64,000 nucleotides of DNA from FEN-987 sp964598845 (lineage in GTDB: Archaea > Thermoproteota > Bathyarchaeia > 40CM-2-53-6): contig CAZRDM010000002.1 of the NCBI GenBank assembly GCA_964598845.1, positions 76,625 to 140,624 on the forward strand. The letters are read 5' to 3'. The notes under the pieces were generated by a model, which was not told where the DNA came from, did no database searches, and was given only the letters and a program-made list of their open reading frames with translations. The position numbers and the translations under genes are program-made. The number at the start of each line of letters is the position of its first letter. Position 1 is the stretch's first letter. This document shows, piece after piece, positions 43,116 to 51,241 of this stretch.

Positions 43116-43436
43116 CTACTTTTGTGCAGTGGTCATCTTGCGTGCGCGTTCAATCCGCCTTATTATCGTGAATACAAGCAAGACAATTGCTACAACAAGG
43201 GCTATGCCAACGGCTGTTCCAACCAAGGTGAGCAGCGGGTCTCCAATGCTACGAAAGACCACTGTTAGTTCGATTTCGAGGATCAGAAGCGGTGCCACTA
43301 ATGCGAGAAGACTTACCACCGCAATATTGACAAGCCGATTTTCTGCTCCGGGAAGCGGCTTGTCCTTAGACCACGATAGAAGCCTACTAACCAAATACAG
43401 CGTCAGCTCAACTACGATGACCGCCACCCCGAACAT
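43116..43436 (-). CDS. Small three-helix membrane protein
   Basis: 106 residues, ATG start. Three hydrophobic segments (VAVIVVELTLYLVSRLL, VVSLLALVAPLLILEI, VGIALVVAIVLLVFTII) with a basic C-terminal end (RRIERARK) that should lie in the cytoplasm. No family was recognised. It sits just upstream of the interrupted ion transporter on the same strand, 77 bases apart, so it might be an accessory to it, but nothing in the sequence shows this. Confidence 0.6.
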   Translation of the reverse strand: MFGVAVIVVELTLYLVSRLLSWSKDKPLPGAENRLVNIAVVSLLALVAPLLILEIELTVVFRSIGDPLLTLVGTAVGIALVVAIVLLVFTIIRRIERARKMTTAQK

Positions 43437-43480
43437 GCGGCAGGACTACGCAAGTTCTCTATAAGCATTGCTAGTTCTCA

Positions 43481-43508
43481 ATAAGGTTCTGTTTTGGACA
43501 AACCTTAT
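43481..43508. promoter_or_regulatory. Perfect inverted repeat upstream of a small HTH regulator
   Basis: ATAAGGTT at 43481-43488 is matched by AACCTTAT at 43501-43508, 8-base arms with a 12-base spacer, ending 35 bases before the TTG of the HTH gene. The right arm sits where a TATA/start region would be (CCTTATAG). A dimeric winged-helix protein binding here would repress its own gene; autoregulation is inference. Confidence 0.45.
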
Positions 43509-43543
43509 AGCCTTTAGATCATGCTTCGAAGGAGGAGAATTCC

Positions 43544-43822
43544 TTGTCGAACCAACTTTGGGTTAGGGGTGAGGAGATTCAACACGTTGCCTCAGTCTTG
43601 GGCAATGGGACATGCCTAAGGATTTTGAACCTTCTTTCCAAGCGCAGCCTCGACGTATCCACGCTGGCATCAAAGTTGGGGCTGACTGAATCCACGGTAA
43701 GCGTGGATGTTCAGGAACTGCAGAACTTGGGCCTGCTGGATGTGACTTACGGAAAGGGGAAGCGAGGGATCAGAAAGATCTGTAGGCTCGCAAAGAACAG
43801 CATCCATATCAAGTTGCGATAG
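43544..43822 (+). CDS. Winged-helix (ArsR-like) transcriptional regulator
   Basis: 92 residues, TTG start behind AAGGAGGAG. One winged-helix domain: VASVLGNGTCLRILNLL, recognition region ASKLGLTESTVSVDVQELQN, wing LLDVTYGKGKRGIRKICRL. No metal-binding Cys pair of the classic ArsR sensors is seen in the recognition helix, so the effector is unknown. It lies 14 bases upstream of the broken antiporter gene on the same strand, which it may once have regulated. An inverted repeat lies in its promoter. Confidence 0.75.
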   Translation: MSNQLWVRGEEIQHVASVLGNGTCLRILNLLSKRSLDVSTLASKLGLTESTVSVDVQELQNLGLLDVTYGKGKRGIRKICRLAKNSIHIKLR

Positions 43823-43836
43823 GCGGATGAAAGATC

Positions 43837-44372
43837 TTGGTGGCAGTTGAAGTCTTCATCCGAGAGATTGTCATCCTCCTAGTAGTAGCGTTCCTCGGAG
43901 GCTCTGTGGCAAAGAGGTTTGGATATCCTGCAGCCATTGGAGAACTGGCTGTAGGGGTCATCATAGGACCCTTCGCGTTGGGTTTCGTTGAGTACTCGGA
44001 AACTCTGGTAGTATTCGCGGAACTTGGCGCGATAATTCTATTGTTCTACATTGGCCTAGACACAGAGATGGCCATGCTGAAGAGATATTTCGTTCCATCT
44101 TTGCTAGCAGGCGTAGCAGGTGCTCTGCTTCCCCTTGTGCTTGGATATTACGCGGCATAGCGGGCAAGGCGTTTGGCGAAGTCAAACTTCAGGATGAAAC
44201 TGGAATGAGGGTGATCGTCATCAAGAGAGGAGAAGCCTGGATCCACGCACCCGACGGCAAGTCGCGCATCGAAGCTGATGACGTGCTTTTCGCGAGAGGC
44301 CCAGTCGAAGGAGAAGAACTTCTTAGAAAGCTAGCCTCCCGAACACCCCAAGGGCCCCAAACTAAGACTTAG
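43837..44372 (+). pseudogene. Kef/CPA2-type antiporter remnant with large internal deletion
   Basis: A 107-codon frame (43837-44160) encodes the first four helices of a CPA2 cation/proton antiporter (GYPAAIGELAVGVIIGPFALG, then GAIILLFYIGLDTE) and stops. In a different frame, from about 44150 to TAG at 44372, follows GKAFGEVKLQDETGMRVIVI and ADDVLFARGPVEGEELL, a TrkA_C regulatory domain that normally ends such transporters. The seven or so middle helices and the TrkA_N domain are missing, and the join is out of frame, so this is the scar of an internal deletion. Confidence 0.65.
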
Positions 44373-44541
44373 CTTGGTTCTTGATGCTCAAAGCAAGCCC
44401 GGTCGTGACTCGATAAGCCTTCCCTGCTTCGTGCACTAGCTCCGGGCTCCAGACCCTAGGAAGCACTGTCCATCTTCATGGTTTTTGAGCGCGGTAACGG
44501 TTATTTGGCGGCATACGATTTCCATTTCAAAGTGTTTGTGA

Positions 44542-45012
44542 TTGTCAGTTGAGGTGGGACAGAAAGCACCTGATTTTCAACTCCCAGACCAAGACAAGAA
44601 ACTGAGCTCTCTCGATGATTTCCTTGGAAAGAAGACCGTCCTAGCATTCTTCCCGGGCGCCTTCACAGGCACTTGCACTAGGGAGATGTGCACCTTCAGG
44701 GACTCAATGGAGGCGCTTAACAATCTCAACGCACAAGTTGTTGGCATCAGTGTCAACGACCCATACACCAACAAGGCCTTCGCTGAAGCAAACAAACTAG
44801 AGTTTCCGCTCCTCAGTGACTACACGAGAGAAACCGTCAAAAGGTATAATGTCTACCACGAGGACTTCGGAAGACTGAAGGGATACACTGCTGCCAAGAG
44901 ATCGATCTTCATCTTGGATGACAAGGGCATAGTGCGCTATAAGTGGGTTTCAGAGGATCCGGGCAAGGAACCGAACTACGAAGAGATCAAAAAAACCTTA
45001 GCGACATTGTAG
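44542..45012 (+). CDS. Peroxiredoxin (AhpE/Bcp-like)
   Basis: 156 residues, TTG start. Thioredoxin-fold peroxidase: the peroxidatic cysteine is C45 in FFPGAFTGTCTREMCTF, with P, T and R of the PxxxTxxC site in place. C50, five residues later, could act as resolving cysteine as in atypical 2-Cys Bcp proteins. Reduces hydrogen peroxide and organic peroxides in the cytoplasm. It is a single gene in a region rich in relics. Confidence 0.88.
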   Translation: MSVEVGQKAPDFQLPDQDKKLSSLDDFLGKKTVLAFFPGAFTGTCTREMCTFRDSMEALNNLNAQVVGISVNDPYTNKAFAEANKLEFPLLSDYTRETVKRYNVYHEDFGRLKGYTAAKRSIFILDDKGIVRYKWVSEDPGKEPNYEEIKKTLATL

Positions 45013-45059
45013 ACCCACAATGAAATAACTGCGTACGAGTTGGGAACCTGAGTCCCCCT

Positions 45060-45199
45060 AGGTCTTCATTGCGAACAGACTTCAAGAGTTAGAGTCCACC
45101 TGTGTCAAGCATATCGCCCTTCTTCCCGCCAACGAAAGCACGGAAGACCTCCAATACTTCGCTGAGACAATTTCAAGCCTAGGAAAGGGAAGTAAGTAG
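45060..45199 (+). pseudogene. Fragment resembling the C-terminus of a luciferase-like (LLM) oxidoreductase
   Basis: A short frame ending in TAG at 45199 reads FIANRLQELESTCVKHIALL and then PANESTEDLQYFAETISSL. The pattern (a strand ending in ALLP followed by a helix with a terminal EDLQYFAETI) is like the last helix-strand-helix of F420-dependent or flavin LLM enzymes. No start codon or upstream domain is present. Assignment is by eye and weak; the important part is that it is a remnant. Confidence 0.25.
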
Positions 45200-45234
45200 A
45201 AAAAGGAAAAAGATGTTAACGGCTTCTTTGAGAT

Positions 45235-45843
45235 TTAGTCTATTCTGATTTCTTTCCCCTTGACCTTGGGCTGCAACTTTCGGAGGACGATCTCTAGGAC
45301 ACCGTTATTGTAGCTTGCCCTCGAAGTGTCCGGATCGACTGCTGCGGGTAGCTGCACTTCCTTATAGTATCTGCGCGTCGGGGAATCAACCTTGATCGTG
45401 AGCGCGTCATCGCCTATCGTCGTCTTGATATCAGACTTCTCTACGCCAGGAAGTTCTGCAACGACTCGGACTTGTTCCGGTTCATTCATGACGTCGACCA
45501 GAGGCTCTCGAGCATCCATTGGTTCGAGCGCTGGCTGTTCGAAACCGAAGACCCCAGGTTTCTTGCTTGGTTTGACGTTTCCGAATTCGTGGATGATGGG
45601 CTTTCCGTCAGGGCCAATGGACATCGAGTAACCGTAAACGAAGGGTCCGTATTGCCGCACCGTAGTCCCATCAGGGAACTTCTTTTCCCTCATGAATTCC
45701 TTTGGCATACTCTTGGCCATGTCATGGAACATGCGTTCGAAAATCTCATCGAAGTCGCTGAACCACTTGTCCATCCATCCCAATGATGACCTACGCCCAC
45801 GCCGCGATCTAAACCAATCGGGGAAGAACTCGTCGGATGACAT
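45235..45843 (-). CDS. hsp20: Hsp20/alpha-crystallin family small heat-shock protein
   Basis: 202 residues. The alpha-crystallin domain spans about 110-200: PLVDVMNEPEQVRVVAELPG, DALTIKVDSPTRRYYKEVQL, and the conserved YNNGVLEIVLRK. The N-terminal arm (WMDKWFSDFDEIFERMFHDM) drives oligomerisation. It is an ATP-independent holdase that protects unfolding proteins. The gene is monocistronic, and its promoter carries two identical-type palindromes flanking the TATA box, the typical plan of a repressed archaeal heat-shock gene. Confidence 0.93.
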   Translation of the reverse strand: MSSDEFFPDWFRSRRGRRSSLGWMDKWFSDFDEIFERMFHDMAKSMPKEFMREKKFPDGTTVRQYGPFVYGYSMSIGPDGKPIIHEFGNVKPSKKPGVFGFEQPALEPMDAREPLVDVMNEPEQVRVVAELPGVEKSDIKTTIGDDALTIKVDSPTRRYYKEVQLPAAVDPDTSRASYNNGVLEIVLRKLQPKVKGKEIRID

Positions 45844-45869
45844 TTTCCAGAGTTCACCTCTCTGAGGTT

Positions 45870-45916
45870 GTTACCACTAGTAACAGAACAATATAAGTTT
45901 TGTTACATGAGGTAAC
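45870..45916 (-). promoter_or_regulatory. hsp20 promoter with twin GTTAC-N5-GTAAC operators
   Basis: Two copies of GTTAC-N5-GTAAC lie at 45870-45884 and 45902-45916, centres 32 bases apart (three helical turns). Between them, on the minus strand, AAACTTATATTG (about 45889-45900) is the TATA-like box. The proximal copy overlaps the expected start point and the distal one the BRE. This geometry fits a dimeric repressor such as the archaeal heat-shock regulator Phr, which is known to bind around the TATA box and start site; the regulator itself is not in this window. Confidence 0.65.
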
Positions 45917-45973
45917 GCGGCGTCTACGTTTGGTCGGAGGGGCTGTTTACTTCCGTTTGGTGGGTTTCTTCGT

Positions 45974-46332
45974 CTACTTGTAAGTTGTCTCCAATTTGCT
46001 GAGTAGCCCGTCTATGAATGGCTTATCTGTCAATGTGTAAATGCCGTGAAGGTAGCGATTCGAAATCCTAGCGAACTCATCGATCTCTCTCAAGACCGCC
46101 TCGGATTTGTAACCGTATCTGTGGGTAGCCAGAAGATAGTATCGCAAACTCAGCTTATGCCTTCTGAAGAGTTTTCCCAAAGCGTAGGCCTCATGGAAGT
46201 TTGCCGCGCCATCCGACAGTAGGGTTCTGGGCCTTTTCCCGCTACTTGTTTGGCAAGTTGAAATAGTGGTCTTACATCAGCCGTGTACTTGGTATCGGCT
46301 ACTTCTAGAAGGGAGTGCGCCAAAACGCGCAT
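45974..46332 (-). pseudogene. Broken transposase-derived frame, minus strand
   Basis: Two overlapping minus-strand frames (46332-46150 and 46180-45974). The first contains KYTADVRPLFQLAKQVAGKG, nearly the same as KYTADVRSLLELGKAVAGEK in the plus-strand transposase relic at 46914; a frameshift then leads to LLSDGAANFHEAYALGKLF, where DGAANF holds the first catalytic Asp of an IS6-like DDE core. The following residues (RHKLSLRYYLLATHRYGYKS onward) do not look like a transposase, so a deletion has joined it to other sequence. It is a relic of the same element type as the neighbouring plus-strand copy. Confidence 0.6.
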
Positions 46333-46396
46333 ACTGCCCCCACCCCCACCTCAACAATAAATAACCCCTCAGAAATGGCGGGAAAGCAGTAGCCGC

Positions 46397-46416
46397 GGAT
46401 TTCCCCACGGAAATCC
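46397..46416. repeat. Perfect short inverted repeat between two transposase relics
   Basis: GGATTTCC at 46397-46404 and GGAAATCC at 46409-46416, 8-base arms around CCAC. It lies between the divergent transposase relics and just before a plus-strand transposase start at 46453. It could be an internal end or regulatory hairpin of the insertion sequence; true terminal inverted repeats could not be defined because both copies are decayed. Confidence 0.4.
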
Positions 46417-46452
46417 TCAGTGTACAATCAGGGGACAATCTGGGGTAACAAG

Positions 46453-47015
46453 ATGAAGATCGTTTTTCACGAAAGATATTTCGATGTCTACAGCGACGAC
46501 CCAGCCTTATGTATAACGTGACCAAGCGCAAAGTGGGCGGGTGGTTGTGCGATTGCCCTGATTTCGTTCACCGTAAGGTTCAGTGTAAGCATATTTGGGC
46601 TATTCAAATCAGTTTGACGGTTCGGAAAGAGGTTGAGGCTAGGGTTATCGAACCGATGACTGATGTTCATGCCTGTATCTTCTGTAGGTCTGAGCAGATC
46701 ATTAAGTGGGCGTTCGGCACAACAAGTATGGTGACATTCAGAAGTTCGCGTGTAAATCCTGTGGGAAGTTCTTCACAGTCAACTTTGGCTTCGAGGAAAT
46801 GAAGCACAACCCGCGATGCAACTATACTTCTCAGGCGAATCACTACGGAATACGGTGAGATCGTTACGGATGATTGGCGTAGAAGTTTCGCCGAGAACGA
46901 TTCTCAGATGGATCGACAAATACACAGCCGATGTTCGGTCACTACTAGAACTTGGGAAAGCGGTTGCGGGCGAGAAGCCAAAGACATTCACTACGGATGG
47001 TACTGCCAACTTTGT
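46453..47015 (+). mobile_element. Decayed insertion sequence: SWIM zinc-finger/zinc-ribbon DDE transposase
   Basis: Reading across frames, the plus strand encodes MKIVFHERYFDVYSDDPA from ATG 46453, a stop, then a SWIM finger (GGWLCDCPDFVHRKVQCKHI), a zinc ribbon (HACIFCRSEQIIKW, then after a frameshift FACKSCGKFFTVNFGF), and after another shift the helix-turn-helix LRNTVRSLRMIGVEVSPRTI and TTDGTANF with the first catalytic Asp. At least three frameshifts or stops interrupt it, and the remaining DDE core is deleted. This SWIM plus zinc-ribbon plus IS6-like layout occurs in archaeal insertion sequences. The right boundary, near 47015, is marked by the start of an unrelated antisense fragment. 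Confidence 0.65.
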
Positions 47016-47066
47016 GCTCGCCCCGGTCACCAAGGCTACCCGATCCTTGAAGGAAAGAACCGGCAT
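47016..47066 (-). pseudogene. N-terminal scrap of a short-chain dehydrogenase
   Basis: On the minus strand ATG 47066 begins MPVLSFKDRVALVTGAS, the first beta strand and start of the glycine-rich NAD(P) loop of an SDR enzyme. After this the reading frame runs into the reverse complement of the transposase relic. The simplest reading is that the insertion sequence, or a deletion caused by it, removed the rest of the dehydrogenase gene. Only 17 residues support the call. Confidence 0.4.
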
Positions 47067-47145
47067 TGAACATGACCATGATGATTTTGAAGAGCGTTCA
47101 CACATATAGGTTCACATTCCACACGTAAGGCCAGGGACCTCTCAA

Positions 47146-47667
47146 ATGGCCGGATTGGAACTTCGCGAACAGATATTCACGCTAATCTATTCACAGAGGA
47201 AACCTGAGTACGCGATCCTTCAACTCAATCGCATCATTAAGGCAGACCCAGAAAACAGCCAGGCCCTGGCACTGAAAGCATATGCCCTAAACAAACTCGC
47301 GAACGCTCGGAGGGAATGGGAATATTCTCGACAGGCTTTGGACTACGCAGAGAAAGCGTTAGCCCTGAGCCCTGACGACGATATCGCACTTACCAGCAAA
47401 GGCTGGACACTCATAGACCTCGGAAGGGCAAAGGAAGCGTTGTCACCGCTCGAACGGGCAACTAAAGTTAACCCCAACAATGAATATGCATGGTACAATC
47501 TCGCTTGGGCACAGTATCTGAGTGGGAACGCGTCGGCCTCTACACAGTCCATCATGAAAGCCCTTCAAATCAGTCCCGGTAACGCTATCATGATGGAAGG
47601 CAAGAAGATGATGGAAAGGGGTGATATCCCCTCGCACCTAAAGAAGCACGGTCCGGTTGTGAAATGA
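47146..47667 (+). CDS. TPR-repeat protein
   Basis: 173 residues with about three to four tetratricopeptide repeats, for example ALALKAYALNKLANARREWE, IALTSKGWTLIDLGRAKEAL and YAWYNLAWAQYLSGNASAS, each ending in a P-x-N/D turn. No signal peptide or membrane helix is seen, so it is a cytoplasmic adaptor. It could begin at the ATG at 47146. Neighbouring relics give no functional clue. Confidence 0.78.
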   Translation: MAGLELREQIFTLIYSQRKPEYAILQLNRIIKADPENSQALALKAYALNKLANARREWEYSRQALDYAEKALALSPDDDIALTSKGWTLIDLGRAKEALSPLERATKVNPNNEYAWYNLAWAQYLSGNASASTQSIMKALQISPGNAIMMEGKKMMERGDIPSHLKKHGPVVK

Positions 47668-47903
47668 AACTCGCTTTCTGACTGCTTGACGAGTTCATGA
47701 CCGGTCATCTAGGAGACCAGCAAGCTCATCAGGTTGCCAGACTCATGGCTAGTTCAATTGGGGCCGATCTCTTCTCATGCTTTCGATTGATCCAAGCTGT
47801 TCTGAAGCCGATACTCTGTGTTGGTGCAGTATCGTAGCGAAATTTTCACGACACATGCAATATTTCTTTGGGTTTGCAGCATGGCTTTTGAAGTGGATGA
47901 AGA

Positions 47904-49433
47904 CTAGCCCTTTGTCACGCCGACTGGCACTAGTCTGGCGACTTTGGTTCCTATTCCAAGTTGGTGACTGACATCAGCAACGCTGTCCACGTCCTTGTAA
48001 GCCTCTGGGGCCTCCTCGCTAACAGTTCCCAGGTTCTCGGCGCGGATCACTATTCCTTTCTTGGAAAGCATGTCTTCTACGGCTCGCGGCGGGTTCCGTC
48101 TCTTTGCCGCTGCTCTGCTCATGAATCTGCCAGCCCCGTGAGCGGTTGTACCGAAGCTTACCTCCATTGCTTTGGGTGTGCCGATCAAGACCCATGAAGC
48201 CGTCCCCATGCTTCCAGGAATCAGCACTGGCTGACCGATCTCCCGGTACTCCGGGGGAATAGCTGGATGTCCCGGAGGAAAGGCCCTCGTAGCACCTTTC
48301 CTGTGAACATACACCTTCTTCCTCCCACCATCCACTGCATGCTCTTCTATCTTTGCAATGTTGTGCGCAACATCATAGATGAGCGTCATATCAAGCTGGT
48401 CAGCTCGCTTACCGAATGTCCTCTCGAAAGATTCGCGAGTCCAATGTGTAATCATCTGCCTGTTGACCCAAGCGAAATTTGCCGCCGACGACATAGCTCC
48501 GATGTAGTCTTCGACTTCGTTGCTGTTGGCAGGGGCGCAAGCCAACTGCCTATCCGGCAACTTGATCCCGTACTTGTAGACTGCTCGTTCCATCACTCTC
48601 AGGTAGTCACTGCATACTTGATAACCGAATCCCCGACTTCCAGTATGGACCAAGACGAAGATCTGCCCCTCTTTCTTGATACCCAACTTCTCGGCAACAG
48701 GTGCGTCGAAGATCTTGTCCACTTTCTCTATCTCAAGAAAGTGATTGCCGCTCCCCAAGCTTCCAAGCTGCGGGCTTCCCCGCTGCTTCGCCACAGTCGA
48801 GACCTTGTCGGGATTGGCTGTTTCCATGCATCCGTTCTCTTCGCAATGCAGCTCATCCTCAGCCCAGCCATATCCGTGGTCAATAGCCCACTCAACGCCC
48901 TCGGTTGTAACCTTCTCCAAATCGCCTGCGGAGATCTTGCCAATCTTTCCTCGACTTCCGAGGCCCGAGGGAACATTCATGAACAGAACATCCAACAGTT
49001 TCCCAAGAACAGGACGCACATCAGCCTCGGAGAGGTTAGTTCTGATCAATCTCACGCCGCAGTTTATGTCGTATCCGATTCCCCCGGGGCTTACGACTCC
49101 TTCATTGTAGTCGCTTGCGGCAACGCCCCCGATGGGGAAACCGTAGCCTTCGTGGCCATCAGGCATAGTTATGGCCCATTTGTATAGACCTGGAAGAGTC
49201 GCAACATTAGCACATTGCTGCAATGTGGCATCTGAGCGCATCTTTTCGACTAGGGCATCGTCGGCGTAAATTCGACCGGGAACACGCATTCCGTGTTGAG
49301 CATCTTTAGGTATCTCCCAGATACATTTGTCAATTCGGTGGAGAGGAACCTGAACTGATCCACGACCGTAGGCTGCTTGGGCCACATCAATCACCTCACG
49401 ATATCCTGAGCGAAAGGCTTCGTCCCTATTCAA
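47904..49433 (-). CDS. rtcB: RNA-splicing ligase RtcB (tRNA ligase)
   Basis: 509 residues. GTP- and Mn-dependent ligase joining 2',3'-cyclic phosphate and 5'-OH ends, needed for archaeal tRNA splicing. The guanylylation/metal motifs are present: GGIGYDINCGVRLI (Cys and Asp metal ligands), LGSLGSGNHFLEIEKV, VHTGSRGFGYQ, IYDVAHNIAK, and the guanylylated His in FGTTAHGAGR. There is no intein, although archaeal RtcB often has one. Homologues begin about 28 residues further in (VPLHRIDKCIWEIPK), so the first 25-30 residues may be an over-extension; no ATG or GTG sits at that exact point. Confidence 0.94.
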   Translation of the reverse strand: MNRDEAFRSGYREVIDVAQAAYGRGSVQVPLHRIDKCIWEIPKDAQHGMRVPGRIYADDALVEKMRSDATLQQCANVATLPGLYKWAITMPDGHEGYGFPIGGVAASDYNEGVVSPGGIGYDINCGVRLIRTNLSEADVRPVLGKLLDVLFMNVPSGLGSRGKIGKISAGDLEKVTTEGVEWAIDHGYGWAEDELHCEENGCMETANPDKVSTVAKQRGSPQLGSLGSGNHFLEIEKVDKIFDAPVAEKLGIKKEGQIFVLVHTGSRGFGYQVCSDYLRVMERAVYKYGIKLPDRQLACAPANSNEVEDYIGAMSSAANFAWVNRQMITHWTRESFERTFGKRADQLDMTLIYDVAHNIAKIEEHAVDGGRKKVYVHRKGATRAFPPGHPAIPPEYREIGQPVLIPGSMGTASWVLIGTPKAMEVSFGTTAHGAGRFMSRAAAKRRNPPRAVEDMLSKKGIVIRAENLGTVSEEAPEAYKDVDSVADVSHQLGIGTKVARLVPVGVTKG

Positions 49434-49480
49434 AAGGATGCCTTAAAATCCCGATGGTTTGCCAAGCAGCAAGGCGACCC

Positions 49481-49954
49481 TCACGATTTTCTGAGCAGAC
49501 TCTCGAACTGATAGACTGCGTTCTCCTGTTCCATGGATTCGATAGAACTGGGCCGCTTATCCCTTACACGGCGGATCGCTTCTTGGGCACTCAAACCATG
49601 ATAAACCAGATAGGCCGCCAGAACCGTTCCAGTTCTGCCCTTGCCTTCGCCACAGTGCACGAGTACAGGCTTGGATTGTCGATTCTCTTGCTCAACGAAT
49701 TCGATGATAGCTCGTAATTGCTCCGCATTCGGCGCTCCTGAGATGTGTGAATGCAAATAGTCGAAGCCAAGCCGAATGATTGCATCCGGGTCAAGGGGTG
49801 ATCCCGTTAAGGAAACGATGGCTCTGATACCCTCTTTCCTCAGTTCCTCCAATTCAGAAATCGCCTCGGGGCGAGCACATCCCGCAATCTTCGGTTGTTC
49901 AAGCCAGCTGAAATTCCTAGGCAGCGCCAAATTTTCAGTCAAACCCCAAGTCAC
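49481..49954 (-). CDS. Dual-specificity/tyrosine protein phosphatase
   Basis: 157 residues. The P-loop VHCGEGKGRTGT at 99-110 matches HCxxGxxR(S/T)G: nucleophile C101, phosphate-binding R107. The general-acid loop is likely the segment around HSHISGAPN. The size and the PRNFSWLEQPKIAG N-terminus fit the archaeal/eukaryotic atypical DUSP group (DUSP23-like), which has phospho-Tyr and phospho-Ser/Thr activity on cytoplasmic proteins. Partner kinase unknown; only Rio1 is seen in the window. Confidence 0.87.
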   Translation of the reverse strand: MTWGLTENLALPRNFSWLEQPKIAGCARPEAISELEELRKEGIRAIVSLTGSPLDPDAIIRLGFDYLHSHISGAPNAEQLRAIIEFVEQENRQSKPVLVHCGEGKGRTGTVLAAYLVYHGLSAQEAIRRVRDKRPSSIESMEQENAVYQFESLLRKS

Positions 49955-50038
49955 TCGAAGTGCCTATTTGGGATATGACCATAGAGCTTAGAGCTTTCGC
50001 TGGGCGAGCTACGTTATCATTATCTACTTTGATCCCAT

Positions 50039-51241
50039 ATGCGACAACCTATGCCTGCCGATACGAGTACTCAGAGAGACACATTCTCGACAAGATCTGT
50101 CCACGCCGGTGAGGAAACTGACCCTCGCACAGGTTCCGTTGTGACGCCGATCTATCAAACATCAACCTTCGCGTTTCCTTCAACCAGAATACTACTCGAG
50201 ATTATGCGTGGCAAACGCAAGGGAAATGTCTACACCCGCTGGTGGAATCCGACCAATCAAACCGCCGAAAGAAAAATTGCGGACCTGGAATCTGGAGAGT
50301 CGGCGCTGTTATTCTCTTCTGGAATGGCTGCCATTAGTAGTATGATTCTATCCTTCGTATCATCAGGCGACCATGTAGTCTCGATGCGCCATGTCTACGG
50401 AGCGACATATGAGTTCATGAGTGAGTTCCTTCCAAGAATCGATGTCGATGTCACCTTCGTAGACGCAAACGCAGTCGAGGAGTTCAGTCAGTCGATCAGA
50501 GCCAACACTAGGCTGGTCTACCTCGAAACCCCTACTAATCCCACTCTCAAGGTAGTAGACTTACGAGCCGTAAAGAGACTGCTCAGGAAGCACAAGGCCA
50601 AGATCGCTGTAGACAATACATTCGCGACACCCTACAATCAGCTACCGCTTAGACTCGGGGCTGACATTGTGGTCCATAGTGCGACAAAATATCTGAGCGG
50701 GCATGCAGACATCACGGCTGGCGTTGTTGTTTCCACTCGTCGATTAGTCTCGAAAGTGTATGAAACTCGAAAACTCCTCGGTGGCGTACTTGACCCACAC
50801 GCGGCATGGTTACTTATCCGCGGACTCAAAACCTTCGAGCTCAGGATGCAGCGACACAACGAGAACGGATTGAAAGTCGCTAAGTTCCTTTCTAAGCACC
50901 CGAAGGTTCGAGAGGTCTTCTATCCGGGCTTATCTTCCCATCCGCAATATCACGTGGCGGAACGACAGATGCATGGGTTCGGCGGAATGCTGAGTTTCCT
51001 CCCAAGAGGTGATGGACAATTCGCCTCGCGTGTGATCGATCGTTTGAAGTTGATCAAGTTGGCTCCTAGCCTTGGCGGCGTGGAAACACTGGCAAGCCAA
51101 CCTTGGACCCTCTCACACTTCTACGTCCCAAAGAAAGAACGCTTGAAAGCCGGTATCTTCGACGAGTTAATCAGATTGTCCATTGGAGTTGAGGACGCAA
51201 GTGATATTATCGCTGATCTCAAGCAGGCCTTAGAAGCCTAG
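50039..51241 (+). CDS. Cystathionine gamma-synthase/lyase-type PLP enzyme
   Basis: 400 residues of the Cys/Met metabolism family. Motifs: STRSVHAGEETDPRTGSVV, YTRWWNPTNQTAERKIADLE, LLFSSGMAAISSM, and the PLP lysine in VVHSATKYLSGHADITAG. Family members perform gamma-replacement or elimination: cystathionine gamma-synthase or lyase, O-acetylhomoserine sulfhydrylase, or methionine gamma-lyase. Sequence alone does not separate these; there is no metX or metB partner nearby. ATG at 50039, or the second Met at 50051, could start it. Confidence 0.88.
   Translation: MRQPMPADTSTQRDTFSTRSVHAGEETDPRTGSVVTPIYQTSTFAFPSTRILLEIMRGKRKGNVYTRWWNPTNQTAERKIADLESGESALLFSSGMAAISSMILSFVSSGDHVVSMRHVYGATYEFMSEFLPRIDVDVTFVDANAVEEFSQSIRANTRLVYLETPTNPTLKVVDLRAVKRLLRKHKAKIAVDNTFATPYNQLPLRLGADIVVHSATKYLSGHADITAGVVVSTRRLVSKVYETRKLLGGVLDPHAAWLLIRGLKTFELRMQRHNENGLKVAKFLSKHPKVREVFYPGLSSHPQYHVAERQMHGFGGMLSFLPRGDGQFASRVIDRLKLIKLAPSLGGVETLASQPWTLSHFYVPKKERLKAGIFDELIRLSIGVEDASDIIADLKQALEA

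Noticed and set aside
47668..47903. 236-base gap between the TPR gene and rtcB, checked for tRNA or small RNA
   Set aside because: No cloverleaf arms, GTTCRA box or hairpin of note were seen.
48267..49187. Plus-strand 306-codon frame opposite rtcB
   Set aside because: Pure antisense shadow of the rtcB coding sequence; composition unlike a protein.
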